NCBI GenBank assembly: GCA_028289245.1
Contig: JAQGGT010000006.1
Location: 387,898 to 451,897, forward strand
Source: Candidatus Saccharimonadota bacterium
GTDB taxonomy: Bacteria; Patescibacteriota; Saccharimonadia; Saccharimonadales; UBA4665
Direction of reading: 5' to 3'
DNA: 64,000 nucleotides
The position numbers were made by a program, and so were the translations under genes. Below the pieces are notes generated by a model, which ran no database searches, had not been told where the DNA came from, and worked only from the letters and a program-made list of their open reading frames with translations. Positions within the stretch are counted from its first letter, which is position 1; each line of letters opens with the position of its first letter. Below are positions 37,783 to 45,580 of the stretch, one piece after another.

Positions 37783-37809
37783 AACCCTCGACTAGCTCGA
37801 GGGTTTTTG
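37783..37809 (+). terminator. terminator of tRNA-Val
   Basis: AACCCTCGA (37783-37791) / TCGAGGGTT (37797-37805) with a T-run. Confidence 0.85.
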
Positions 37810-37835
37810 TATTAGTAAAGCTTCCGCCTCTAGGT

Positions 37836-37875
37836 TACACTAAACACAAGCACTTAATACCGAGAGCAAGACACT
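37836..37875 (+). promoter_or_regulatory. promoter and conserved leader, copy 1
   Basis: -10 box TACACT (37836-37841) followed by the leader AAACACAAGCACTTAATACC, GAGAG and a spacer to ATG 37876. The same promoter-leader block is repeated before the gene at 40200 and, decayed, at 41901. Confidence 0.7.
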
Positions 37876-38967
37876 ATGACAACCCGACTCCCTACTCCGG
37901 GCGCAGATGATGGCACCTGGGGGGATATATTAAACGACTTCCTATCTCAGGCCCACAACTTAGATGGGTCACTGAAAGCGCTCACCCAGTCTCAAATCTC
38001 TAATCTGACCACTGATTTAGCGAGCAAATTGAGTAGCGCCACGGCTGCCACGACCTATGATGCGATCGGCGCCGCGGCTACTGCCCAGACGGCTGCTGCC
38101 AGCGACGCCGCCACAAAAGTTGCCACCCACGCTGGTACGCCGACGGCGCACGCCAGGATTACCGTCACTGATGTTTTGATCAACCGCACCGGCACTGGGC
38201 CTCCCACGGATGCCATGTTCACTTCGCCCACCGACGGCATGGAGTACACCGATGTTGCGAACGCTAGAAAGTATATTCGCGTGGCCGGACAGTGGCTTTA
38301 CGCGGCACTATCGGCTCCTTCGGCATTTACGCCCGCGACGCTGAGTGGCCTTGTGGCTTGGTATGATGCCAGCCAAATTACCGGCTTGGCTGATGGCGAT
38401 GCCGTGGCCCAGTGGAATGACCTATCGGGTAACGGCAATCATGCCGTGCAGGCCACGGGTGCCAACAAACCTACATACAAGACTAACATTCAGAACGGTA
38501 AGCCCGTCGTGCGGTTTAACGGCACCACCACCGTCCTCGCCCGGACGTTGGGTGTTGCCCTTACCGCACCCTACACAATCGTCGTTGTCGGCCGGGCATC
38601 ACAGGGCGTCAGTGCCAACGAGTGCTTTGTGTCCGGCGGCAACAGTACTTTCCTGTCCGGGCGTACCACCGGTCGTTACGCCATCCAGTCTGGTTCCCCG
38701 GGCTTTGCGCAACAGTCCAACAACCTGGTGACCAAGACTAACGCCTTCGTACTCGTTATCGGTACTTTTTCTACGACCCCGATTGTGCGGGTCAGCGGCA
38801 TCGACGGTGCCGTCGGCTCATGGGCATCGGTCGCCAATATGTCGAATATTTACCTCGGCGCCGTGACCAATGCCGACTACTTGAATGGTGACTTAGCTGA
38901 GGTTATTGTCTATAACCGGGTGCTGACATCCGGAGAGGTCACGCAGCTCGAGACGTACTTGGCATGA
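37876..38967 (+). CDS. surface/tail-fibre-like protein with LamG-type C-terminal domain
   Basis: 363 residues. N-terminal 40 residues (RLPTPGADDGTWGDILNDFL and the following HN-DGSLK) are nearly identical to those of the gene at 40200; this motif is typical of phage tail-fibre/minor structural proteins and is probably an attachment module. An Ala/Thr-rich middle follows. The C-terminus is a concanavalin/LamG-like domain (LVAWYDASQI, WNDLSGNGNHA, VVRFNGTT, GDLAEVIVYNRVLTSGE). No signal peptide. It is coupled (4-nt overlap) to a glycosidase, so it probably binds a glycan for that enzyme. Confidence 0.72.
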   Translation: MTTRLPTPGADDGTWGDILNDFLSQAHNLDGSLKALTQSQISNLTTDLASKLSSATAATTYDAIGAAATAQTAAASDAATKVATHAGTPTAHARITVTDVLINRTGTGPPTDAMFTSPTDGMEYTDVANARKYIRVAGQWLYAALSAPSAFTPATLSGLVAWYDASQITGLADGDAVAQWNDLSGNGNHAVQATGANKPTYKTNIQNGKPVVRFNGTTTVLARTLGVALTAPYTIVVVGRASQGVSANECFVSGGNSTFLSGRTTGRYAIQSGSPGFAQQSNNLVTKTNAFVLVIGTFSTTPIVRVSGIDGAVGSWASVANMSNIYLGAVTNADYLNGDLAEVIVYNRVLTSGEVTQLETYLA

Positions 38968-40127
38968 GCAAATGGGGCGTGACCGTTAATTATCCGACGC
39001 CGACTGGGCCCTTGGTTCGAGGCTGGAAGCTGGGCAGACCAGCGGTGCGTACTGGCTGGGCCAGTGCTCGAGTCGTATCGAGCTTTCCTGATCCAAACCC
39101 CGGCCAGTACCGCTCGCGCATTGGTATGAACGCGGCCCCGACGCTCCAGAACATGCAGGAACTTACCGCGGTTGGCGTAACCTGGCTGCGCACTGACTTT
39201 GCCTGGCCGGTTATCCAGCCGACGTCCGCCGGCCAGTTCAGTTGGACCGCTCACGATGCCATCATGACCAGCGCCGCCCAGGCCGGCATGAATATCCTCG
39301 CTATTCTCGATTACTGTGCGCCGTGGGCCTCGACGAAGGGTGTCCAGACGGGTGACATCCGCTTCTTTGCACCTGCCAGTAACGCCGATTACGCCACCTT
39401 TTGCACGGCCGTTATTCAGCGCTACGGACCTGGTGGCTCCTTTTGGTCGGCCCATCCGGAACTTCGGCCTACCCCGGTAACTGCCGTTGAGATTTGGAAT
39501 GAGCCATGGTTATCATTCTACTGGGCACCAGAACCGGATCCCACGGGCTACGCCGCGATGGCACTGGCTGCCGCCCAGGCGGTGAAGGCAGTCTCGGCTG
39601 GCGTAAAAGTGATCATCCCAGGAGATCTATTTCAGAGCCGCGCCGATGGTCTGAGCCAACAGCGCTGGGGCTCGGCCGTATTCACCGCCCAACCAACCCT
39701 AAAGAACTACACCGATGCGATTAGCGTGCACCCATATCCTTCCAGTGTATGTCCCGATCCCCTTGATGATACCCACAATATTGATCAAGGGTGGTATGGC
39801 AAGTGCCTGGAAGCCCGTGATCAGATCGCTCTCACCACAGGTATGCTGCTGCCCGTTTGGATCACCGAGTGTGGCTGGACAACGGCCACTGGCGCATCCA
39901 ATGGCGTCACAGAGTCAGCTGCCGCCACCTATATGAACCACATGCTCGGTCGCGCCCTCCAGTCGAATGGCGTGTCGACCTCCTATCGACCAATGATCGA
40001 AAAAATCTTCCCCTTCAAATACGAGCGGGCCAATGGTGTCTTAACCGATGCCGAGGGCAATTACGGGATGCTGCACACCGACGGCACCCCGAAGCCGGCG
40101 TGGCTAGAAATACTCAAGTATATGTAA
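38964..40127 (+). CDS. clan-A glycoside hydrolase (GH39/GH5-like)
   Basis: 387 residues. TIM-barrel glycosidase: the acid/base is in AVEIWNEPW and the nucleophile in LPVWITECGWT, with the expected spacing; VTWLRTDFAWPVIQP and MNILAILDYCAPWAS are the early barrel strands. Most similar in style to GH39/GH5 endo-glycosidases with an LPTPG-like short N-terminus (NYPTPTGPLV). No signal peptide. Overlaps the LamG-like gene by 4 nt. Substrate is not predictable. Confidence 0.82.
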   Translation: MSKWGVTVNYPTPTGPLVRGWKLGRPAVRTGWASARVVSSFPDPNPGQYRSRIGMNAAPTLQNMQELTAVGVTWLRTDFAWPVIQPTSAGQFSWTAHDAIMTSAAQAGMNILAILDYCAPWASTKGVQTGDIRFFAPASNADYATFCTAVIQRYGPGGSFWSAHPELRPTPVTAVEIWNEPWLSFYWAPEPDPTGYAAMALAAAQAVKAVSAGVKVIIPGDLFQSRADGLSQQRWGSAVFTAQPTLKNYTDAISVHPYPSSVCPDPLDDTHNIDQGWYGKCLEARDQIALTTGMLLPVWITECGWTTATGASNGVTESAAATYMNHMLGRALQSNGVSTSYRPMIEKIFPFKYERANGVLTDAEGNYGMLHTDGTPKPAWLEILKYM

Positions 40128-40159
40128 CCCTCTCACTGGTAGATATCCCTGTTTTAAGG

Positions 40160-40199
40160 TACACTAAACACAAGCAATTAACACCGAGAGAACGAAAAT
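40160..40199 (+). promoter_or_regulatory. promoter and conserved leader, copy 2
   Basis: TACACT (40160-40165), AAACACAAGCAATTAACACC and GAGAG repeat the block at 37836 almost base for base. Confidence 0.7.
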
Positions 40200-41876
40200 A
40201 TGGCAAGCCGCCTCCCAACCCCTGGCGCAGACGACGGCACCTGGGGAGACATCCTCAATGATTTCCTAGCACAGGCCCACAACCCTGATGGGTCACTCAA
40301 GCCGCTTGCTGAAACGCAGGTCACCAATCTTACTAACGATTTGGCCAATAAGGCCAACGCCTCTGCGCTAGCGACAAAATTAGATACCGCCACTGCCACT
40401 GCAACCTATGCCCCACTGCCCAAGACCGGGCGGAACCCGCTTACCGGCTGGCATCATGTTACCGGCTATGGCGCGCTCGGCAATGGCGCTAGCTCGGCGG
40501 CTGTCGATACGGCGGCCTTCCAGGCAGCCATCGCTGCGGCAGCACTCGATAATGCCCCCATCTATGTGCAGCGACCACCTGTGGCTTACCAAATTACTGC
40601 CACTCTCCAAACCTTCCCTAATATGTACATGTTTGGTGATGCCCCAGGTCGCGCCTCCGAGGGTGGCACCGAGATTCGGTGCGCTGTAGTTGGCCCGCTT
40701 TTCCAGATGGGCAGCGATGATGGGCACGCTTATGATCTCGCTGAGTACGATGGACCGGAGGGACTGACGTTGCGGAACCTCTACTTAAAGGGCTACACTA
40801 CTACTTCTACCCTGGGCTTTGACGGCAGTTCTGTCTACTGTCCCGGCACCTACGGGGTTCGGGACTGGCGCGGTGGCGACGTCAAGATGGACAATGTCTA
40901 TTTTGAAGGTTTCGAGTGGTGGTTCTGGGGGATTCAGTCTGATCTTAACACCTTCCGCAACGTCGAGGTCCGGCACTGTAAGCGGGGCTTCTATCTCGGC
41001 CCTCGGTCGGATCAGAACACGTTCTACGATTTATACTCTACCTTGAACGACAAGATCGGTACCATCGACTGCGCTTCCCAGGCGGTGTTTTTCGCGCCGA
41101 AGTTCGTCGGAAATGGTACAGCCACCACTAACGGGCTTACCATTACCAATGTGAGCAGTACGACAGTGCAGACTAATGGCGTCTACATCGAAGACCCGTG
41201 GTTCGAACATCTGCAGGGAACCTCAAACATTGAGGCGTTCATCGAGATGGGAGTCGGCGACACAGTTCAGGTTAAAGGCTTAGTGGTTAGGAACCCGCTG
41301 ATCGGGAATAACCCACAAGCTACTACCCCGCATGCCCAGTATTTCTTGAAGACGGACAACGCCGACCAGATCGAAATTGAGATCACGGATGCCGTCAACA
41401 TCAGTAACCTGAACCAGTTGCTGCTCAATATCGGAACATTTGCGCCAGGTATATTCCTCCGGAACCGTGTGAATGGCCTACGTTTGCGCTGTACCAACAC
41501 AGGCTCGGGAGTCTGCGATCCGATGTTGTTCGGGGAGTACAGCAGCCTGGTATCGCTGACCCGTAATAGCTCGGGCCAGCCTGTCCTACGCGCTGGTCTC
41601 GTAGCTGACACCCAGACTCGCTTCGAGATCAACAGCACTGCCCAGCTGCGATTTGGCTCGGGCGCTGCCGCCGTCGATCTGCAGGTTCAGCGCGTTGCCG
41701 CCGGGGTCCTCGGTATCGGAACCGGGATCGGCTTCCGGTCGGGCGTTTACACAACTGCTTCGCGACCGTCTGCCGTGACTGCCGGAGCAGGAACGTCAAT
41801 CTACGACTCTACTCTTAGCAAGCCGATCTGGTCAGATGGTACGGTCTGGCGCGATGCGGCGGGAACCGCGGTCTAG
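40200..41876 (+). CDS. tailspike-like pectate-lyase-fold protein
   Basis: 558 residues. N-terminal attachment module (RLPTPGADDGTWGDILNDFL, then AQAHNPDGSLKPL) shared with the gene at 37876. Residues about 75-420 show a right-handed beta-helix (pectate lyase/GH28-like): GYGALGNGASSAAVDTAAFQ is the classic tailspike entry motif, followed by repeated N-T-F/N-V strands (LNTFRNVEVRHCKRGF). The C-terminus (GAGTSIYDSTLSKPIWSDGT, VWRDAAGTAV) matches the distal end of phage fibre proteins. Likely a secreted or surface glycan-degrading/binding protein of phage origin. Confidence 0.8.
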   Translation: MASRLPTPGADDGTWGDILNDFLAQAHNPDGSLKPLAETQVTNLTNDLANKANASALATKLDTATATATYAPLPKTGRNPLTGWHHVTGYGALGNGASSAAVDTAAFQAAIAAAALDNAPIYVQRPPVAYQITATLQTFPNMYMFGDAPGRASEGGTEIRCAVVGPLFQMGSDDGHAYDLAEYDGPEGLTLRNLYLKGYTTTSTLGFDGSSVYCPGTYGVRDWRGGDVKMDNVYFEGFEWWFWGIQSDLNTFRNVEVRHCKRGFYLGPRSDQNTFYDLYSTLNDKIGTIDCASQAVFFAPKFVGNGTATTNGLTITNVSSTTVQTNGVYIEDPWFEHLQGTSNIEAFIEMGVGDTVQVKGLVVRNPLIGNNPQATTPHAQYFLKTDNADQIEIEITDAVNISNLNQLLLNIGTFAPGIFLRNRVNGLRLRCTNTGSGVCDPMLFGEYSSLVSLTRNSSGQPVLRAGLVADTQTRFEINSTAQLRFGSGAAAVDLQVQRVAAGVLGIGTGIGFRSGVYTTASRPSAVTAGAGTSIYDSTLSKPIWSDGTVWRDAAGTAV

Positions 41877-41900
41877 ATAATGCCTGGTTGGGTATATATC

Positions 41901-41930
41901 GCACTACGCACAAGCACTCATACCGCACTA
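41901..41930 (+). repeat. decayed third copy of the TACACT/leader block
   Basis: CACTACGCACAAGCACTCAT followed by ACCG keeps most positions of the leader found at 37836 and 40160 but has no gene behind it. The rest of 41877-42032 holds no gene. Confidence 0.5.
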
Positions 41931-42032
41931 GCCCATCGCTCAGGGACTAATCTCGTAACGACAAACTAGGGCTAGCGATTGCGTAGCACCGGAGTTGTGC
42001 GTACAATCAGAGCTATAAGTTGAGGAGTTTTT

Positions 42033-42806
42033 ATGGCCGGGTTTCTGATTTTTGTACTAATTGTCATCATCGTGTTTATTTTGGCTGGCATTAAAGTCGT
42101 GCAGCAATACGAGCAGGGCGTTATCTTAACGCTCGGCAAGTTTACCGGCATTAAGCAGCCGGGGCTGCGGGTGGTGATCCCGATTTTCCAGTCGATCCGT
42201 CGTATCGATATGCGCTCGACGCCGATCGACGTGCCAAAGCAAGAAATTATTACCCGTGACAACGTCACCGCGAATGTCGACGCCGTGGTTTATTTCCGAG
42301 TTGTCGATGCGCCCAAGGCCTTCCTAGAGACCGTCAACTATATCTATGCCACCAGCCAGTTTGCCCAGGCGGCACTGCGCGATGTGACCGGTTCGGTGGA
42401 GCTCGACGACTTACTCGGCAAGCGCGACGAGATCAGCCAGCAGATCAAGGCCATCGTCGATACCGAGACAGAGAAGTGGGGTATCGATGTCGAGAACGTC
42501 AAGATCCAGAACATCGAGTTGCCGCAGGATATGAAGCGGGCCATGAGCAAGCAGGCTGAAGCCGAGCGCGACCGCCGGGCCAACATCATCAACGCTGACG
42601 GCGAGAAGCTGGCCGCCCAGAACTTAGCCGATGCCGCCGGTATTTTTGCTGCCCAGCCGGGTGCCCTCAACCTGCGCACCCTGAACACGCTGGAGCGCAT
42701 TAGCACCGAACCATCGCAAAAGACCATGTTCCTCTTCCCGGTCGAGCTGATCGATGCCCTGCGTGGTGCTAGCAGCGTCATCCGTGGCGATGGAGACAAG
42801 AAGTAG
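42033..42806 (+). CDS. SPFH/band-7 protein (slipin, stomatin-like)
   Basis: 257 residues. N-terminal TM helix (FLIFVLIVIIVFILAGI), then the SPFH domain: VVQQYEQGVILTLGKF, PGLRVVIPIFQSIRRIDMR, TRDNVTANVDAVVYFRV, then a coiled-coil-forming helix (SKQAEAERDRRANIINADGE). Organises membrane microdomains or regulates proteases; the usual NfeD-type partner is not adjacent. GAGGAG lies before the ATG. Shares a base with the MazG gene start. Confidence 0.9.
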   Translation: MAGFLIFVLIVIIVFILAGIKVVQQYEQGVILTLGKFTGIKQPGLRVVIPIFQSIRRIDMRSTPIDVPKQEIITRDNVTANVDAVVYFRVVDAPKAFLETVNYIYATSQFAQAALRDVTGSVELDDLLGKRDEISQQIKAIVDTETEKWGIDVENVKIQNIELPQDMKRAMSKQAEAERDRRANIINADGEKLAAQNLADAAGIFAAQPGALNLRTLNTLERISTEPSQKTMFLFPVELIDALRGASSVIRGDGDKK

Positions 42807-43120
42807 TGCCGCTGCGCGACTACCAAACTGAGATTGACGATTGGCTCCAGAACTACAAACAGCCCTACTGGACGCCACTGTCACAGCTGGCGCGCCTGGT
42901 CGAAGAAGTCGGCGAACTGAGCCGAGCCTATAACCATAAATACGGCGAAAAGATCAAAAAAGACAGCGAAGCGCCGGACGACATTGAGGGCGAAATGGGC
43001 GATGTCCTGTTTGGCTTAATCTGCATGGCCAACGATGAAGGCCTCGACCTCGACCGGGCTATCCAGGGCGCTATCAGCAAAGCCAAAACCCGCGACAAAG
43101 ATCGGTTCGAGAAGAAATGA
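42806..43120 (+). CDS. MazG-family nucleotide pyrophosphohydrolase
   Basis: 104 residues from GTG 42806. All-alpha NTP-PPase with metal ligands in LARLVEEVGELSRAYNH (E-x2-E) and DDIEGEMGDVLFGLI (E-x3-D). Removes non-canonical or excess NTPs. Coupled to a Nudix enzyme (4-nt overlap), so the pair forms a nucleotide housecleaning unit. Confidence 0.9.
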   Translation: MPLRDYQTEIDDWLQNYKQPYWTPLSQLARLVEEVGELSRAYNHKYGEKIKKDSEAPDDIEGEMGDVLFGLICMANDEGLDLDRAIQGAISKAKTRDKDRFEKK

Positions 43121-43542
43121 GCCTGAGCCTAGACGACCTCGGCGACTTGCCCAGCCCATTCTACCGGGTGGCCATCAAGGCGCTGATTATGCGCGACAGC
43201 AAATTGTTACTCGCCAAAAACCAGGATGGCGACTGGGAGCTCCCCGGTGGTGGGTGGGAGCACGACGAGACGGTCCAGACTTGCCTGGAGCGTGAGCTCG
43301 ATGAGGAGCTTGGCGCCGAGCTGCTGGCCTACGGCCCGGTGGAGCATATTTTTCGGGGAGAAAGCGGCCATGGCTGGAAAGTGATGCGCCTCCTAGTGCG
43401 GGCCACCATCGGCGACGCTGAGCTAGCGCCCGGTGACGACCTCGTGGCGGCCGGCTGGTTCACTAAGGCGCAGTTTTTAGAACTGCCCATCAGCATCGGC
43501 GACGCCGGCATCAAAGACTACGTCGATAAAATTTATTCGTAG
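43117..43542 (+). CDS. Nudix hydrolase
   Basis: 141 residues. Full Nudix box GGGWEHDETVQTCLERELDE then ELGAEL (about residues 47-69), preceded by LLAKNQDGDWELPGGG. N-terminus YRVAIKALIMRDSKLLLAK is typical of MutT-like proteins. Substrate open. Overlaps the MazG gene by 4 nt and the convergent GH16 gene by 10 nt. Confidence 0.88.
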   Translation: MSLSLDDLGDLPSPFYRVAIKALIMRDSKLLLAKNQDGDWELPGGGWEHDETVQTCLERELDEELGAELLAYGPVEHIFRGESGHGWKVMRLLVRATIGDAELAPGDDLVAAGWFTKAQFLELPISIGDAGIKDYVDKIYS

Positions 43543-44255
43543 ATACGGACGTTTTTGACTTGCATGGTGAGCCTGTCCGGCGTGCTGGCGTCGGGCGGGC
43601 CAGGGTAGTCACCGCCGACGGCTAAGTTTAGGATCATGTAATACTCGTTGTCGTTAAACGGCCAGACGCCGCCTTCGGGGATTTTGGTCGGCTGCAGGTT
43701 GCCGACCTTTTTACTGTCGATGTAGAAGTCAATGTTGCAGTCGCGGACATCGACGGCATAGGTGTGCCACTGCGTCACATTGAGTGTCTTTTTGTAGACG
43801 TCCACGCCCCAATGGCTCCCATCTTCTTTAGGGCCATGGCCGGCGCCGTGGGCCACGAACTCGCTATTGATGGCCTCCAGGATGTCGATCTCACCAACGG
43901 CTGGCCAATCATGGCCTTTGCTCTCGCGGCCGAGCAGCCAGAAGGCCGGCCAGGCCCCAGCCGCTTGCGGGCAGCGAATGGTGGCCTCAAACCAGCCATA
44001 GCGGCGCTGGTGGTCTGCCAGTAGGTGCAGACGGCTTGATACCCATTTGCCGTTATCGTCTTTGCGGGCCTCGATAGTCAAAATATTGTCGGCGACCGTA
44101 GCCAGTCCCGGCTCGTAGCGCTGCAACTCATTATTAACGGCCCCGGCTGGCCACTTCTGGGCCTCCCATTTGCTGCCATCAAGCGCGCTGCCCTCGAAGC
44201 TGTCTTCGAAAGCGAGCGGCGTTTTGGGTGTCGTGGAGCCGAAAGGAAAGTTCAT
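43533..44255 (-). CDS. GH16 beta-glucanase/laminarinase-like hydrolase
   Basis: 240 residues. Catalytic signature GEIDILEAI (E-I-D-I-L-E) near residue 120, with FEDSFEGSALDGSKWEAQ, a YGWFEATIRCPQ strand, AWPAFWLLG, WHTYAVDVRDCNIDFYIDSK and LNLAVGGDYPG, all typical of GH16 laminarinase/lichenase. It cleaves beta-1,3/1,4-glucans. No signal peptide is visible at this start, so export would need another route. Convergent with the Nudix gene. Confidence 0.9.
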   Translation of the reverse strand: MNFPFGSTTPKTPLAFEDSFEGSALDGSKWEAQKWPAGAVNNELQRYEPGLATVADNILTIEARKDDNGKWVSSRLHLLADHQRRYGWFEATIRCPQAAGAWPAFWLLGRESKGHDWPAVGEIDILEAINSEFVAHGAGHGPKEDGSHWGVDVYKKTLNVTQWHTYAVDVRDCNIDFYIDSKKVGNLQPTKIPEGGVWPFNDNEYYMILNLAVGGDYPGPPDASTPDRLTMQVKNVRIYE

Positions 44256-44329
44256 GACAACTACTATACACGTGTAGGGGTAGCCTAACTTGTCTTTAGG
44301 GGCGGTTTCCCGTAAAATAACGGAGTTGT

Positions 44330-44404
44330 GGCTCTTTAGCTCAGTTGGTAGAGCAGCGGCCTGAAGAGCCGCGTGTCCCCAGTTCGAGTCTGGGAGGAGC
44401 CACC
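44330..44404 (+). tRNA. tRNA-Phe (GAA)
   Basis: Acceptor GGCTCTT/AGGAGCC, D-loop with GG, anticodon stem GCGGC/GCCGC with loop CTGAAGA (anticodon GAA), T-stem CCCAG/CTGGG with TTCGAGT, encoded CCA. Confidence 0.96.
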
Positions 44405-44406
44405 AA

Positions 44407-44438
44407 GAAAAAAGGATTAGCCAAAGCTAATCCTTTTT
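44407..44438 (+). terminator. terminator of tRNA-Phe
   Basis: GGATTAGC/GCTAATCC stem, CAAA loop, A-run before and T-run after. Confidence 0.9.
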
Positions 44439-44565
44439 TCTTGGGCAGCCACGACCAGACGAAGGACTGGATGCGAGAGCAAAGCGAACCATCTGTTCGG
44501 CAGAGCGAAGCCACGCGCAGGAGCTCGCTCCGAGCATGGCTTTGCGGCGAAGGCCGTCAGGCCGA

Positions 44566-44583
44566 TCTGGGAGGAGCCACCAA
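44566..44583 (+). repeat. duplicated 3' end of tRNA-Phe (att-like direct repeat)
   Basis: TCTGGGAGGAGCCACCAA at 44566-44583 is identical to 44388-44405, the 3' end of tRNA-Phe plus one base. The 160 bp between contain only the terminator and GC-rich non-coding sequence; no gene is seen in 44439-44584. Confidence 0.85.
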
Positions 44584-44584
44584 A

Positions 44585-45349
44585 TTAGTGGTGCTGAAAT
44601 GTCGTGCCAATCTCACCAGCTAAAGCATGCTCGATGACGTTGTCTGTTCGTCCATTTGCGATCCACATCGTTACGCCAGCGTCATTTGCAATTTGCGCCG
44701 CCTGGAGTTTGGTTTTCATGCCGCCAATTCCATTGAGGCTGCCAGCACCACCGGCGAAGTGCATAACATCGTTCACGTTCTCCACGCTCCTTATTACCGA
44801 AGTTGCATCGTTGACGTCACTATATAGGCCGTCGATGTCGCTGAGCAAAATGAGACCAACACTTGCAAAAAGCCCAGAACCGGCTAGCTTGGCTGCATAT
44901 GTCGCAGCCAGCATATCGTTGCCGCCGAAAGCAATTTCTTCGTGACTAATCACATCGTTCTCGTTGGCAATTACGATGTCGCCGTGGCTAAGCATAGTCC
45001 TGGTTACTTCGATGAGTTCATGCCTTTCCGATTCAAGGTCAAGCTCTCTACGGGTAACGAGCATGCCACCAGTCGTAATGTTGCCAAGCACCGATGCCCA
45101 GTTGTTTAAATTGTGACGCCAGCCGATGCTGGCCAGTCGCTGTAACTCGGTCATATCTTTACTTCGCTCAGTTACGCCGGTAGCCTTCATCCCGGCCGCA
45201 ATGGCACCTGACGATACTATGATTGTTCCTAGGCCCTGCCGATTACGCTCTGCTACTTGTGCACCAATGCTGCAAAGTGCCCGACTGTCCATGTGTGTAC
45301 TTGTGCCGACTTTAATAACCAACACATGATTTAAATTATTCGTTTCCAT
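44585..45349 (-). CDS. ProB-like amino acid kinase (glutamate 5-kinase family)
   Basis: 254 residues. Amino-acid kinase fold: VLVIKVGTSTHM (phosphate loop), TIIVSSGAIAAGM, the substrate motif ANENDVISHEEIAFGGNDML and the nucleotide loop GIGGMKTKLQAAQIA. This is the ProB core without the C-terminal PUA domain. Glutamate 5-kinase would start proline synthesis, but no proA or proC is nearby, so another acyl/phosphate acceptor is possible. GAGGAG precedes the ATG. A likely attenuator lies in its leader, and its stop is 2 nt from the duplicated tRNA-Phe end. Confidence 0.82.
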   Translation of the reverse strand: METNNLNHVLVIKVGTSTHMDSRALCSIGAQVAERNRQGLGTIIVSSGAIAAGMKATGVTERSKDMTELQRLASIGWRHNLNNWASVLGNITTGGMLVTRRELDLESERHELIEVTRTMLSHGDIVIANENDVISHEEIAFGGNDMLAATYAAKLAGSGLFASVGLILLSDIDGLYSDVNDATSVIRSVENVNDVMHFAGGAGSLNGIGGMKTKLQAAQIANDAGVTMWIANGRTDNVIEHALAGEIGTTFQHH

Positions 45350-45386
45350 ATTAACTCCTCAAGCAATCGACGGGATGGATATAAAA

Positions 45387-45470
45387 ATACCCCTTGGTCG
45401 GGGCTGTCTATGCTTGCTAGTTAATTATTTGAAATGCGAAATGACCCCGACTGCTATATGGGCAGCGGGC
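45387..45470 (-). promoter_or_regulatory. candidate attenuator/riboswitch in the ProB-like gene leader
   Basis: Minus-strand leader with three mutually exclusive pairings: an upstream hairpin CCCGCTGC (45469-45462) with GCAG-T-CGGG (45454-45446); an antiterminator GTCGGGG (45451-45445) with CCCCGAC (45403-45397); and a terminator CCCC-GACCAA-GGGG (45403-45390) followed by TATTTTTAT. The remaining leader (45350-45580) holds no gene. Confidence 0.5.
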
Positions 45471-45580
45471 GAGGGAGAACAGAACTGGTGTACTGGTATG
45501 AGTAGTTCATATTGAGTGTACAATAGCATAAACATCTTAAAAGAGCAAGGACGTGAAAAATCCAGTTTCCTTCTAGGGGC

